From: Gemmata sp051859125 | GTDB lineage: Bacteria; Planctomycetota; Planctomycetia; Gemmatales; Gemmataceae | Direction: 5' to 3' | DNA length: 64,000 nt | NCBI RefSeq assembly: GCF_051859125.1 | Contig: NZ_JBHYGG010000001.1 | Span: forward strand, 124,001 to 188,000 | In this document: in pieces, positions 42,151-50,457 of the stretch | Layout: each line of letters begins with the position of its first letter | Numbering within the stretch: the stretch's first letter is position 1 | Notes under the pieces: generated by a model | The model's database searches: none | What the model was told of the DNA's origin: nothing | Seen by the model: only the letters and a program-made list of their open reading frames with translations | Made by a program: the position numbers and the translations under genes

Positions 42151-42326
42151 CGGAACCGGCCCCGGAATTCGGCACAACTGGAACGGCGTCATTGTAGCAG
42201 GTGGACGAGCGGTCCGCTTCGCGCCATCGGCCGCTCCCCGTCTCATTCGGACCGAAGTTTGTCCGGGCGGAGCGTGGCGAAGCGGAATTGAGCCGCATCG
42301 GCTCAAGTTATACGCCCGAAACGACT

Positions 42327-42335
42327 TGCTATAAT
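42327..42335 (+). promoter_or_regulatory. Extended -10 box on the plus strand (TGCTATAAT)
   Basis: A perfect extended -10, TG-C-TATAAT, lies in an AT-rich spacer. No plus-strand gene follows; a transcript would run into stems near 42396-42410 and then antisense to nadD. It could drive a small RNA, or be a chance match overlapping the minus-strand promoter. Confidence 0.35.
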
Positions 42336-42356
42336 CTGATACAAAATTGTCCGCAA
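42328..42356 (-). promoter_or_regulatory. Candidate promoter for the radical SAM gene
   Basis: On the minus strand TTGCGG (42351-42356) is followed after exactly 17 bases by TATAGC (42328-42333) in a stretch much richer in A and T than its surroundings. The gene start at 42150 is about 170 bases downstream. The spacing is ideal and the boxes are fair matches. Confidence 0.4.
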
Positions 42357-42441
42357 GAATTAGGTTGATTTGGCGAAAATGGAGTTCATCGGCGACGGGT
42401 GGCGCACCCGCGCCGAATCAATGAGAACGCCCCCGGTGGGG

Positions 42442-43050
42442 TCACTTCCGGGCGTACAGTTTGCGGTCGTTGAGGTACTCCTCGACCGCCCGCGGGACCA
42501 GGTACCGGACGCTCAGCCCGTCGGCGACCGCCCGGCGCAACTCGCGGCTGGCGATCTCGATCATCGGGCACGCGACGAACCGCATCCGCACCGCCGCGAC
42601 GGGCACCCCGAGGGCGGTCGCGAGCCGCTCGGCGGTCCAGAGCATGACGCCGGGCCGCGGGACGACCACGAGCCCGGCGCGCTCGATCACGCGGTGCGGC
42701 TCGTACCAGCCCGGGAGGTCCGGGAGCCCGTCGGACCCCATGAGCAGGAAGAACTCGTCGCTCGGCTGGCGGCGGGCGAGTTCGGCGAGCGTCTCGGCCG
42801 TGTAGCTCGGCGGCGCGAGCTGCTGCTCGATCCGCTCGACCCGGAACGAGGGGTGGCCCGCGATCGCCAGTTCGATCATGTCGCACCGCTGGTCGAACCG
42901 CGTGACCCCCTGCCCCGCCTTGTGCGGCGGGTGCGCGCTGGGCACGAACCACACCTGGTCGAACCCGGCCTGGGTCCGGCACTGCTCGGCGATGATGAGG
43001 TGGCCCAGGTGGACCGGGTCGAACGTGCCGCCGAAGATGCCGATTCGCAT
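42442..43050 (-). CDS. nadD: Nicotinate-nucleotide adenylyltransferase
   Basis: This 202-residue enzyme joins nicotinate mononucleotide and ATP to make deamido-NAD in NAD synthesis. It carries the nucleotidyltransferase motif GGTFDPVHLGHL at the N-terminus, SAHPPHK, SYTAETLAELARR and a late segment with SSREL-like (ASRELRRAV) and SVRYLVP. The ATG at 43050 begins directly with the first strand. It is the last gene of a three-gene minus-strand unit after a lipoprotein and galT, with a 30-base gap to galT. A small stem (CGGGTG-GCG-CACCCG, 42396-42410) downstream may end the transcript. Confidence 0.95.
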   Translation of the reverse strand: MRIGIFGGTFDPVHLGHLIIAEQCRTQAGFDQVWFVPSAHPPHKAGQGVTRFDQRCDMIELAIAGHPSFRVERIEQQLAPPSYTAETLAELARRQPSDEFFLLMGSDGLPDLPGWYEPHRVIERAGLVVVPRPGVMLWTAERLATALGVPVAAVRMRFVACPMIEIASRELRRAVADGLSVRYLVPRAVEEYLNDRKLYARK

Positions 43051-43080
43051 GGGTCGCCCCGTCGCAGAGTGCCGAAAGCG

Positions 43081-44127
43081 TCAGCCTACCGGCCGTTGAT
43101 CGGGCGGCAACACTCCGCGGAGTTCGGCCGCCGCGTGCTCGGGCGACACGGTGGTGATGAAGCACCCGTACCCCCACTCCAGCCCGGCGGGCCGCGCCGT
43201 GCGGGGGAGCACCTCGATGTGCCAGTGGTAGTGCGGCAGTTCGGGGGACCGCAGCGGGGCCGTGTGGAGGAACCAGTTGTACGCCGGCTCGGCCCGCACC
43301 CCGTCGAGTGCGACCAGGACGCGCCGGATAAGGCCCGCGAGTTCGGACGCGAGCGCGTCGGTGATCGCTTCATAACGGGCGGAGTGCGCCAGGGGCAGCA
43401 CCCAAAACTCGTAGGCGTACCGCGGGGCGAACGCGGTGACGGCGAGGAAGTTTTCGGACCGGGCGACGACCCGCTCGCCGGCGGCGAGTTCGCGGGCCGC
43501 GAGGTCGCAGAACACGCACCGCCCGGTGCGCGCGTGGAACGCTTCGGCCCCCAGGAGCTCGGCCTCGATCGCGTCGGGGACGATCGGCAGCGCGATGATT
43601 TGCGAGTGGGTGTGGCCCAGCGACGCGCCGGCCTCGGCCCCGACGTTCTTGAACACCGCGGCGTAGGCGAGTCGGGAGTCGTCCGCGAGCGCGACCAGGC
43701 GCGCGCGGTACGCGCGGAACACGTCGGTGAGTTGTTGCGGGGACAGGGCCGTTGGGTCGGCGAGGTGCTCGGCGCACTCGATGACGACCTCGGCGCGGCC
43801 GAACCCGGGCGTGGTGAGGAACACCATGCCCCCGACGGCGCAGAACGCGCCGCCGACGTCGGGCCGCACCGCGGGGAACTTGTTCGGCACGACGCGGAGG
43901 TGCCACCCGGGACCGTCCGGGGGAGAGCCCGGGTCGCGGTACGCGAGCACCTCGTCCGGGGTGTCGTGCTCCTGCCCGGGGCAGAACGGGCACGGGCGGC
44001 GCTCGCCGTTGCGGCGGTGCCGCGGCTCGACGCCCTCAAGGGTGATGGGCCGGTGCGACCGCTCCGGGGCGACGACCGCCCACCGGCCGCACACCGGGTC
44101 GCGGCGGAATTCGGGTTCGGGACTCAT
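43081..44127 (-). CDS. galT: Galactose-1-phosphate uridylyltransferase family enzyme
   Basis: This 348-residue HIT-superfamily enzyme has the GalT layout: RRDPVCGRWAVVAPERSHRP at the N-terminus, a zinc-type PCPFCPG, and the active-site region NVGAEAGASLGHTHSQIIALP, where His-x-His-x-Gln holds the nucleophilic histidine. A second zinc-type RCVFCDL and a C-terminal HYHWHIEVLPR follow. The middle residue is Thr where Escherichia coli GalT has Pro, so a related sugar-nucleotide phosphorylase activity is also possible. It lies 19 bases after the lipoprotein gene and 30 before nadD. Confidence 0.85.
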   Translation of the reverse strand: MSPEPEFRRDPVCGRWAVVAPERSHRPITLEGVEPRHRRNGERRPCPFCPGQEHDTPDEVLAYRDPGSPPDGPGWHLRVVPNKFPAVRPDVGGAFCAVGGMVFLTTPGFGRAEVVIECAEHLADPTALSPQQLTDVFRAYRARLVALADDSRLAYAAVFKNVGAEAGASLGHTHSQIIALPIVPDAIEAELLGAEAFHARTGRCVFCDLAARELAAGERVVARSENFLAVTAFAPRYAYEFWVLPLAHSARYEAITDALASELAGLIRRVLVALDGVRAEPAYNWFLHTAPLRSPELPHYHWHIEVLPRTARPAGLEWGYGCFITTVSPEHAAAELRGVLPPDQRPVG

Positions 44128-44146
44128 GCGGGTAGGGTAGTGCGCG

Positions 44147-44716
44147 TCACCGCGGCGTGCCGGTCCCGTCGGCCGTCACCACCCCGCCGCCCGGGGCAAC
44201 GGACGGCACAATGCCGCCGGCGTTGACGACGCTCGCGTGCACGGCCCCCGACTGGTACTGGGTCTGTTGAACCTCACCCGCTGCCGGAGTCAGCGCCGCG
44301 GCCGACGTGGTGAGTCCGCCGTCACTCAGCCACGAACCGGTGCGCTTGCGGTACGCGATCCGCCACTCCGTGACCTCGTGCGTCCCCTCGGCCACCGGCG
44401 TGCGGGGGTCCGTTGCGGTCGACGGGGTAATGCGGTTCGGGCTCCGGACGAACTCCGTCTCGGCCTGGAGGTTCCGGCGGTTCGGCACCTGGGTGGCGAC
44501 CGGCCGCTCCTCGACGATGTCGTAGTTCGGGCCGACGTGCTTCTCGATGAGCGACAGCGCCTCGGACCGGCTGAACGACGGGAACGTGTCGGTGTTCTCG
44601 GGAATGGCGATGACGCCGGAGTCGGCGGTCCGCTCGACGTACCTTGCCTGGGTCGCACAGCCCGACAGTCCGGCAACCCCCGCCGCGACCAGCAGCACGA
44701 GACGAGTCATCAGCAT
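44147..44716 (-). CDS. Small predicted lipoprotein
   Basis: I do not recognise a family for this 189-residue protein. It begins MLMTRLVLLVAAGVAGLSGCAT, a signal peptide with lipobox LSGC, so it is probably anchored to a membrane by its N-terminal cysteine. The mature part is mostly polar with RSEALSLIEKHVGPNYDIVEERPVAT and VTEWRIAYRKRTG, then a Gly/Ala/Thr/Val-rich tail. ATGs at 44716 and 44710 are both possible. It heads the unit with galT and nadD. Confidence 0.7.
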   Translation of the reverse strand: MLMTRLVLLVAAGVAGLSGCATQARYVERTADSGVIAIPENTDTFPSFSRSEALSLIEKHVGPNYDIVEERPVATQVPNRRNLQAETEFVRSPNRITPSTATDPRTPVAEGTHEVTEWRIAYRKRTGSWLSDGGLTTSAAALTPAAGEVQQTQYQSGAVHASVVNAGGIVPSVAPGGGVVTADGTGTPR

Positions 44717-44943
44717 TTCCCCCGACGGCGCGCAGCCTTCCCCCGAAGCCTGCCACGCCGGTCTCATAGCGTCGCGCCGAGAGCGTGTCGAGGTGAAAGT
44801 CGCTTGCGAGCGCGAGAGGTGCGGAGTACGCTGGCACCGTTCCCGTGGTGGTTTAGCTCGTCGCCCTGCGACGGGACGATGTTGCGTCGTCCGAGTACAT
44901 GGCTTGTCGTGCGCCCCGGGGAGGGCTGTTCCAGCACCGCTAT

Positions 44944-45028
44944 CGGCCGAACGTCTCCGTGGCCAAGAACGGTCTGGAGCAACCCCGCCGGTCGTGGTTC
45001 CGTTCTTGGCCACGGAGACGTTCGGCCG
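44944..45028. repeat. Perfect 29-bp inverted repeat
   Basis: Arms 44944-44972 and 45000-45028 are exact reverse complements over 29 bases, with a 27-base loop. The arm sequence is unrelated to the other long inverted repeats of this window. It lies between two minus-strand genes. If transcribed it would form a very stable hairpin. Confidence 0.8.
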
Positions 45029-45081
45029 GCGGTGCCGCGAGCCCTCCGCGGGCCAGGTCGGGAAGTAGACGCGCGGGAACG

Positions 45082-45111
45082 AAGCGGCCCGAGGGACTCC
45101 TCGGACCGCTT
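45082..45111 (-). terminator. Stem-loop after the first DUF1501 gene
   Basis: AAGCGG-C-CCGAGG pairs with CCTCGG-A-CCGCTT around a four-base loop, with one internal C/A mismatch. On the minus strand it lies 24 bases after the DUF1501 stop codon. Confidence 0.6.
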
Positions 45112-45135
45112 TCTCGTTCACACCGCCCCGCTCCG

Positions 45136-46476
45136 TCACCCGACGAGTTCGCGGATCGGCTTCGCGTCGACGAGGAACTGCGGGCGACCGGTCGGGTCGG
45201 TCAGTTGCGCCGTGGTCACGTCGATGCCGAGGTTGTGGTACAGCGTCGCGAGCACCTCCTGGAAGTCGATCGGCCGGTCCTTGGCGCTCTCGGCGTACCG
45301 CGTCGTGCTCCCGATCACCTGGCCGACCTTCATGCCGCCGCCGGCGAGGATCGCGCAGTTCACCTCGGGCCAGTGGTCGCGGCCCGCGTCCTTGTTGATC
45401 TTCGGCGTGCGCCCGAACTCGCCCCACGCGATGACCGTCACGTCGTCGAGCATGCCCCGGGCGTCGAGGTCTTCCACCAGCGCCGTGAGCGCCTGGTCGA
45501 GCTTCGGCCCGTGGTCCCGCATGAAGTGGAAGTTGTCCAGGTGCGAGTCCCAGCGGCCGTAGGGGACCGTGACCACGCGGACGCCGGCCTCGACGAGCCG
45601 CCGGGCCAGCAAGAACATCTCGTTCGCGGTCGGCGAGCCGTCGAGGATGTGCCTGCCGTAGGGCTTCCCGTCCCCGTACCGCTGGCGGACCTTCTCGGGC
45701 TCCTTGGAGAGGTCGAGCGCCTCGACCAGCCGGGACGACGTGATGACCTCGAACGCCCGCTTCTCGAACTCGTCCATCGCTCCCATCGCCCCCGACCGGT
45801 CGGCGTCGCGGCGGGCCGTGTCGAACGCCGCGAGGAGCCGCCTGCGGTCCGCGAGGTGGTCGGCCGTCGTGCCCTTCAGTCGCATGTCGCTGAGGGCCGG
45901 CCCCTGTGGGAGGAACGGCCCGTGCGCCGGCCCGAGGAAGCCGCCGTGCCCCGCCCGCCGCCACGTCCCGATGTTGTTGAGGCCCACCACGGTCGGGGCG
46001 GACCCGGGCACCGGCCCGAGGAGCTTCCCCGCCGCGGCCCCGAGGCACGGCCGCCCCCCGAGGCTGCCCAGCTCATCGAGCTTCCAGCCGGTGAGGCACT
46101 GGAACGTGTCGTGCCGTGCTTCGGCCCCCACGATGGAGCGCAGAACCGCGAACTTGTCGGCGAGCCCCGCGATCTTCGGGAACACTTCACAGATGTCCAG
46201 GCCCGGCACGGCGGTTCGGATCGGCTTGAACTCGCCGCGGATTTCGGCCGGCGCGCCGGGCTTCAGGTCGAACGTGTCCTGGTGCGGCGGGCCGCCGCCG
46301 AGCGTGATGTGGATGACCGCCTTGTGCCGGGACCGGGAGCCGGCCCGCTCCTCGGCCCGCAACAGGTCCGCGAGGGACAGCGAGAGCCCCGGAACGGCCA
46401 GCGCCCCCGCACGGAGGAACGTCCGGCGGGTCGCGCCGTCGCACAGGCGGGTCGCGCCGACGGGGATCGACAACAT
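45136..46476 (-). CDS. DUF1501 protein, Tat-exported
   Basis: This 446-residue protein belongs to the sulfatase-like alkaline phosphatase-fold family DUF1501, very abundant in planctomycetes. It starts with a twin-arginine signal (TRRTFLRAGALAVPGLSLS). Family motifs are VIHITLGGGPPHQDTFDLKPG, RVVTVPYGRWDSHLDNF, VTVIAWGEFGRTPKINKDAGRDHWP and FQEVLATLYHNLGID. DUF1501 genes usually pair with PSCyt1/DUF1553 genes, but this copy has none next to it. The ATG at 46476 has CGGAG about seven bases upstream. A candidate -10 (TATAGT, 46540-46545) lies 64 bases before it. Substrates of the family are not established. Confidence 0.88.
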   Translation of the reverse strand: MLSIPVGATRLCDGATRRTFLRAGALAVPGLSLSLADLLRAEERAGSRSRHKAVIHITLGGGPPHQDTFDLKPGAPAEIRGEFKPIRTAVPGLDICEVFPKIAGLADKFAVLRSIVGAEARHDTFQCLTGWKLDELGSLGGRPCLGAAAGKLLGPVPGSAPTVVGLNNIGTWRRAGHGGFLGPAHGPFLPQGPALSDMRLKGTTADHLADRRRLLAAFDTARRDADRSGAMGAMDEFEKRAFEVITSSRLVEALDLSKEPEKVRQRYGDGKPYGRHILDGSPTANEMFLLARRLVEAGVRVVTVPYGRWDSHLDNFHFMRDHGPKLDQALTALVEDLDARGMLDDVTVIAWGEFGRTPKINKDAGRDHWPEVNCAILAGGGMKVGQVIGSTTRYAESAKDRPIDFQEVLATLYHNLGIDVTTAQLTDPTGRPQFLVDAKPIRELVG

Positions 46477-46539
46477 GGTGGGCTCCGAGTGGTTCGAGCT
46501 GCGTGCGGCGGGAGGTGTAAGAAAGATTAGATTCGCAAG

Positions 46540-46545
46540 ACTATA
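46540..46545 (-). promoter_or_regulatory. Candidate -10 box for the DUF1501 gene
   Basis: The minus strand reads TATAGT in an AT-rich patch 64 bases before the DUF1501 ATG. The region is shared with the divergent pseudopilin gene. No clear -35 is seen. Confidence 0.3.
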
Positions 46546-46665
46546 GCACGCTTCACGTGATCGCGTGAGGCGTGACACTTTTGGCCGCGAGTAGGGTGTG
46601 GGGAGGTGGGAAGAGTACGCGAACAACATCCCACCGAGTCTCATCTTCTCGTTCCCGAGGTCATC

Positions 46666-47634
46666 ATGTCATCGTCCGTGTTGAGCCGGGTTCCGGTCCG
46701 AGCAGTGCAGCGGCGCGACCGCCTGGGCGGGTTCACGCTCATCGAGCTGCTCGTGGTGATCGCGATCATCGCGATCCTGATCGGGTTGCTCCTCCCCGCC
46801 GTGCAGAAGGTCCGCGAGGCGGCGTCGCGGATGAAGTGCCAGAACAACCTCAAGCAGTGGGGGCTGGCGATGCACGGCCACCACGACGCGGCGCAAACGT
46901 TCCCGATCGGGGCAACGAACAGCGGCGGCCGCAAAACCTGGATCGTGTACCTGTGGCCGTACGTTGAGCAGTCGGCCCTCGCGGGGCAGTACGGCAACAC
47001 GGACGCCGGCAACTTCCACGACGCCGGCCGCATCAACACGAACGCGACGACAGGAGTGTGCGCGCAGACCCCGGGCATCTACTACTGCCCGAGCGACCGG
47101 GTCGGGGCGATCTGGAAGGGCGACCCGTACTACCGGGCGCGGAGCAACTACATGGTGAACTGGGGCAACGTCGTCTCCAACGGCACCTCGGCCACGTCCC
47201 GTGCCCCCTTCGGGTGGACCAACGGTGCGGCCGGGAGCCCGTTCAAGACCAGGATGACCGACGTCACCGACGGCACGTCGAACACGGTCCTGATGGCGGA
47301 GATCATCCTGGCGAAGACCGACACGGACGGGAACGACGCCCGCGGCGACGTGTTCAACGACGACGCCTCGTACACCGGGTTCATGGTGATGACCATCAAC
47401 ACCCCGAACTCGACGTCGCCCGACACGGGGCGGTGCTCGCCGAACACGGACCCGCTGCTGCCGTGCGCCGCGGCCGGGGCCGCCGGGCAGAACGCCGCCC
47501 GCAGCCGGCACACCGGCGGGGCGAACGCGGTCCGGTGCGACGGGAGCGTGCAGTTCGTCCGCAACGCCGTCACCGGCACGACCTGGGCGAACATGGGGTC
47601 GATCAACGACGGGAACGTGGTCAGCGACGAGTAG
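46666..47634 (+). CDS. DUF1559 pseudopilin-like protein
   Basis: This 322-residue protein has a type IV prepilin leader. A short basic N-terminus ends at Gly-Gly before FTLIELLVVIAIIAILIGLLLPAVQKVREAA, giving the Glu at mature position 5 and the hydrophobic spine helix. DUF1559 follows with MKCQNNLKQWGLAMHGHHD, and a C-terminal HTGGANAVRCDGSVQFV typical of the H-X9-DG family. Planctomycetes carry tens of such genes; a role in type II secretion-like or surface assembly is assumed. The ATG at 46666 has GAGG five bases upstream. Confidence 0.9.
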   Translation: MSSSVLSRVPVRAVQRRDRLGGFTLIELLVVIAIIAILIGLLLPAVQKVREAASRMKCQNNLKQWGLAMHGHHDAAQTFPIGATNSGGRKTWIVYLWPYVEQSALAGQYGNTDAGNFHDAGRINTNATTGVCAQTPGIYYCPSDRVGAIWKGDPYYRARSNYMVNWGNVVSNGTSATSRAPFGWTNGAAGSPFKTRMTDVTDGTSNTVLMAEIILAKTDTDGNDARGDVFNDDASYTGFMVMTINTPNSTSPDTGRCSPNTDPLLPCAAAGAAGQNAARSRHTGGANAVRCDGSVQFVRNAVTGTTWANMGSINDGNVVSDE

Positions 47635-47711
47635 CGCCCGAGCCGGCCGCGACACACTCGCACCCATCGGGCCGGCGGCCACCGCGCAGACGGGCCCGCC
47701 CGACCCCCCGG

Positions 47712-47729
47712 CCCCCCCCCCCCCCCCCC
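47712..47729 (+). repeat. Poly-C tract of 18 bases
   Basis: Eighteen consecutive C residues lie between the pseudopilin stop and the sensor kinase start, 44 bases before the kinase ATG. A shorter CCCCCC run occurs just upstream at 47704-47709. Long homopolymers like this slip during replication, and in a promoter or leader they can change expression in a reversible way. Length errors in sequencing are also common here. Confidence 0.8.
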
Positions 47730-47773
47730 GGAACGCAGGGGCGGTACGGCCCCCCACGCCGGATACTGGTGGC

Positions 47774-49702
47774 ATGCTCCGCAGCGCCGTTCTTGCCCTG
47801 GCGGCCGTGCTCGTGGCCGTTCCGCCCGCGGGCGCCGCACAGCCGACCGCCCTCGACACCCTGGCCAAGTGGGTCAGCCCGGACTTCCGCGCACTCGACG
47901 AGCGGCGCCGCGAGTTGCGGGCCGGCACCCCCGCCCCCCGCGCCCCGCTCGCGGCCTGCCCGGCCCTCGGCTACCACAGCCGGGCCGCGCACACCTCGAC
48001 CAGCGCCCGGTGGGTTCAAATCGACCTGTACGACCGCCACGCCATCGACACCGTCGTGATCGTCCCGGCCGTCGGCCCGACCGGCGAGGCCGGCCCCGGG
48101 TACCTGTTCCCGCGGAAAGTGCGGGTCGAACTCGCCGACAAGGAGGACCTATCGGACGCCTTCCTGGTGGCCGAGATCGGCGTCACTTCCGGCGACCGGC
48201 CGGTGATCGTGCCGGCGAACCAGCGGCCCGCCCGGTACGTCCGGGTCACCGCGACCGTCCTCACCACCCGCGGTGCGCTGTACTTCTTCGCGCTCGGCGA
48301 GGTGATGGTCCTCTCGGGGAATCGGAATGTCGCCGCGGGGTGCGCCGTCGTCGGGTCCGACCCGCTCGAGAACGGTCCCGTCTGGAGCCTGCGGAACCTC
48401 GTCGACGGTCAGGGGATCATCGGCCCCCCGCTCGCCCCCGAACTCAGCCCCGCCAACGGCTACCACTCGGACATCAGCCCCGCCCCCGACGCGGAGAAGT
48501 GGGTGCAAGTGGACCTGGGAGAGGACCGCGAGCTCCAGGAGGTCCGGCTCGTCCCCGCCCGGCCGAGCGACTTCGCGGAGCGGAGCGGGTTCGGGTTCCC
48601 GCTCCGGTTCCGGGTCGAGGTCGCCTCGGACGCCGCGTTCGCCTCCCGGCGGGTCCTCCTGGACGCGACCGCGGCCGACTACCCGAACCCCGGCGACGGG
48701 CTCGTGGTCGTACCGGCTGACGGGTTCCGGGGCCGGTACGTGCGGGTGACGGCGACCCGGCTCTGGGAGCGGACCCAGGACTACGTGTTCGCGCTCGCGG
48801 AACTCCAGGTCTACAGCGGCGGCACGAACGTCACCCTCGGGCGGCCCGTGGCCGCGCGCGATACCATCGAGCGGGGGCTGTGGGGCACCCGGCACCTCGT
48901 GGACGGGTACGCGAGCCAGCACCGCCTCGCCGAGTGGCCGGAGTGGGCGGCGGTGGAAGCGAAGACGAACCAGTGGCACGCCGCGTGGCGGGCGGTCGAG
49001 GCGGCCCTCGACGAGACCCGGGCCAACGCCTACGCCCGGCTCGTCACCCTCGCAGGGTGGCTCGCGGTCGCCGCGGCCGTCCTCGTCGGCGCGGTCGTCT
49101 GGCGCGGGCGGGTCGCCCGCCGCCGCGAGGCCGAGCGGCTCCGCGATCGGATCTCCCGCGACCTGCACGACGAGGTCGGCAGCAACCTCGGCGGCATCCT
49201 GCTCCTGGCCCAGGCCGGGGACGCGGACGACCTGCCCGAGATCGCCCGCGTCGCGCAGCGCACGGCGGACTCGCTCCGCGACCTCGTGTGGCTCATGGGC
49301 CGCGGCCCGGACACTAGCGGCGACCTGCTGGCCAAGCTCCGGGAATCGGCCGCGACCCTGCTCGTCGGGGTCACGTTCACCTTCGACGCCCCCGACGGCT
49401 GCCTGCCCGCCCGCGTCTCGCTCGAGTTCAAGCGGCAGCTCTTCCTCGCGTTCAAGGAAATCCTCCACAACGTCGCCCGCCACGCCCGCGCGCGGAACGT
49501 CACCGTGAGGTGCGGCCGCGTGGCCGACGCCTTCCTCGTGACCGTGGCCGACGACGGGGTCGGGTTCGACCCGGGCAAGGTGACCGCCGGGACCGGGCTC
49601 CGGGGGGTCCGGTTCCGCGCGACCGCCCTGGGCGGCGAGGTGACCGTTCGGACGGTGCCCGGCGGGGGCACGACCCTGACCCTTAACGTCCCGATCAGGT
49701 GA
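47774..49702 (+). CDS. NarL-type sensor histidine kinase with discoidin-like outer domains
   Basis: This 642-residue protein has a signal peptide (MLRSAVLALAAVLVAVPPAGAA). Two F5/8 type C (discoidin)-like domains follow at about 60-180 and 225-350; each has GYHS, a W-V-Q-V/I-D-L strand and a closing RYVRVTAT. A membrane helix lies near 415-440 and the HisKA_3 motif DRISRDLHDEVGSNLGGIL has H465. The ATPase domain shows KEILHNVARHARA, DDGVGFDPG and GTGLRGVRFRA. The response regulator gene starts four bases after its stop. Discoidin-like sensors are unusual; such domains often bind sugars or sulfated glycans. An 18-C tract lies just upstream. Confidence 0.88.
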   Translation: MLRSAVLALAAVLVAVPPAGAAQPTALDTLAKWVSPDFRALDERRRELRAGTPAPRAPLAACPALGYHSRAAHTSTSARWVQIDLYDRHAIDTVVIVPAVGPTGEAGPGYLFPRKVRVELADKEDLSDAFLVAEIGVTSGDRPVIVPANQRPARYVRVTATVLTTRGALYFFALGEVMVLSGNRNVAAGCAVVGSDPLENGPVWSLRNLVDGQGIIGPPLAPELSPANGYHSDISPAPDAEKWVQVDLGEDRELQEVRLVPARPSDFAERSGFGFPLRFRVEVASDAAFASRRVLLDATAADYPNPGDGLVVVPADGFRGRYVRVTATRLWERTQDYVFALAELQVYSGGTNVTLGRPVAARDTIERGLWGTRHLVDGYASQHRLAEWPEWAAVEAKTNQWHAAWRAVEAALDETRANAYARLVTLAGWLAVAAAVLVGAVVWRGRVARRREAERLRDRISRDLHDEVGSNLGGILLLAQAGDADDLPEIARVAQRTADSLRDLVWLMGRGPDTSGDLLAKLRESAATLLVGVTFTFDAPDGCLPARVSLEFKRQLFLAFKEILHNVARHARARNVTVRCGRVADAFLVTVADDGVGFDPGKVTAGTGLRGVRFRATALGGEVTVRTVPGGGTTLTLNVPIR

Positions 49703-49706
49703 CCCC

Positions 49707-50360
49707 ATGGTGAGCGCAGCGCAACCGGCCCGCGTGTGGACGATCGAGGACAACGACTCGTACCGGCGGGCCATCATGCGGGTGGTCGACGCGGCCCCGG
49801 GGCTGGCGTGCCCGGCGGCCTTCGCGAACTGCGAGGACGCGCTCGCGGCGCTGGCGACCAGCCGCGAGCCCCCGGGCGTGATCCTGCTCGACATCGGCCT
49901 GCCGGGCATGAGCGGGCTCGACGGCATCCCGCGGCTCGTCGCGGCCGCCCCGGGCGTGCGGGTCATCGTCCTGACGGTCTTCGAGGACGAGGACAAGATC
50001 TTCCGCGCGATCTGCGCCGGGGCCACGGGCTACCTGCTCAAGATGTCCCCGGTGGGGGAGATCACCGCGGCGATCCGCGACGTGCTGGCCGGCGGGTCGC
50101 CGATGAACGGCCGGATCGCGCGCCGCGTCCTCGAGATGTTCGCGCGGCTCTCGCCCCCGCCGGCGGACTACGGACTCACCGAGCGCGAGCGCGGGGTGCT
50201 CGACCTCATGGTGCAGGGGCTCATCAAGAAGGAGATCGCCTCGGAACTCGACCTGAGCGTCCACACCGTCGACACGCACATCCGCAACATCTACGAGAAG
50301 TTGCACGTCCACACGCGATCCGGGGCCGTGGCCAAGGCGCTGAAAGAGAAACTGGTATAA
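49707..50360 (+). CDS. NarL/LuxR-type response regulator
   Basis: This 217-residue regulator has an N-terminal receiver domain. The acidic pair lies in WTIEDNDSYRR, the phosphoacceptor Asp in VILLDIGLPGMSG near residue 61, the conserved Thr in VIVLTVFEDED and the Lys in ATGYLLKMSP. The C-terminal LuxR helix-turn-helix reads LTERERGVLDLMVQGLIKKEIASELDLSVHTVDTHIRNIYEKLHV. It follows the discoidin-domain kinase by four bases and is surely its partner. The cytochrome/DUF1501 genes just downstream on the same strand are its most likely targets. Confidence 0.93.
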   Translation: MVSAAQPARVWTIEDNDSYRRAIMRVVDAAPGLACPAAFANCEDALAALATSREPPGVILLDIGLPGMSGLDGIPRLVAAAPGVRVIVLTVFEDEDKIFRAICAGATGYLLKMSPVGEITAAIRDVLAGGSPMNGRIARRVLEMFARLSPPPADYGLTERERGVLDLMVQGLIKKEIASELDLSVHTVDTHIRNIYEKLHVHTRSGAVAKALKEKLV

Positions 50361-50457
50361 ACCCCGCCCGTCCCGTGATTGCGGGATGAGTGGGCGCTGG
50401 CCCGTGGGGTACTATTTCTTCTATCCCGCCTGTTCGCTCCTTCCCGCGAGTCGATCG

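Larger units (their letters stand above)
44717..45135. other. 419-base spacer holding a long inverted repeat and a terminator
   Basis: This lies between the DUF1501 gene 3' end and the lipoprotein gene start. Apart from the inverted repeat at 44944-45028 and the stem at 45082-45111 it has small palindromes such as GTCGC-CCT-GCGAC and GACGA-N7-TCGTC around 44867-44893. No coding frame is convincing. Confidence 0.5.
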
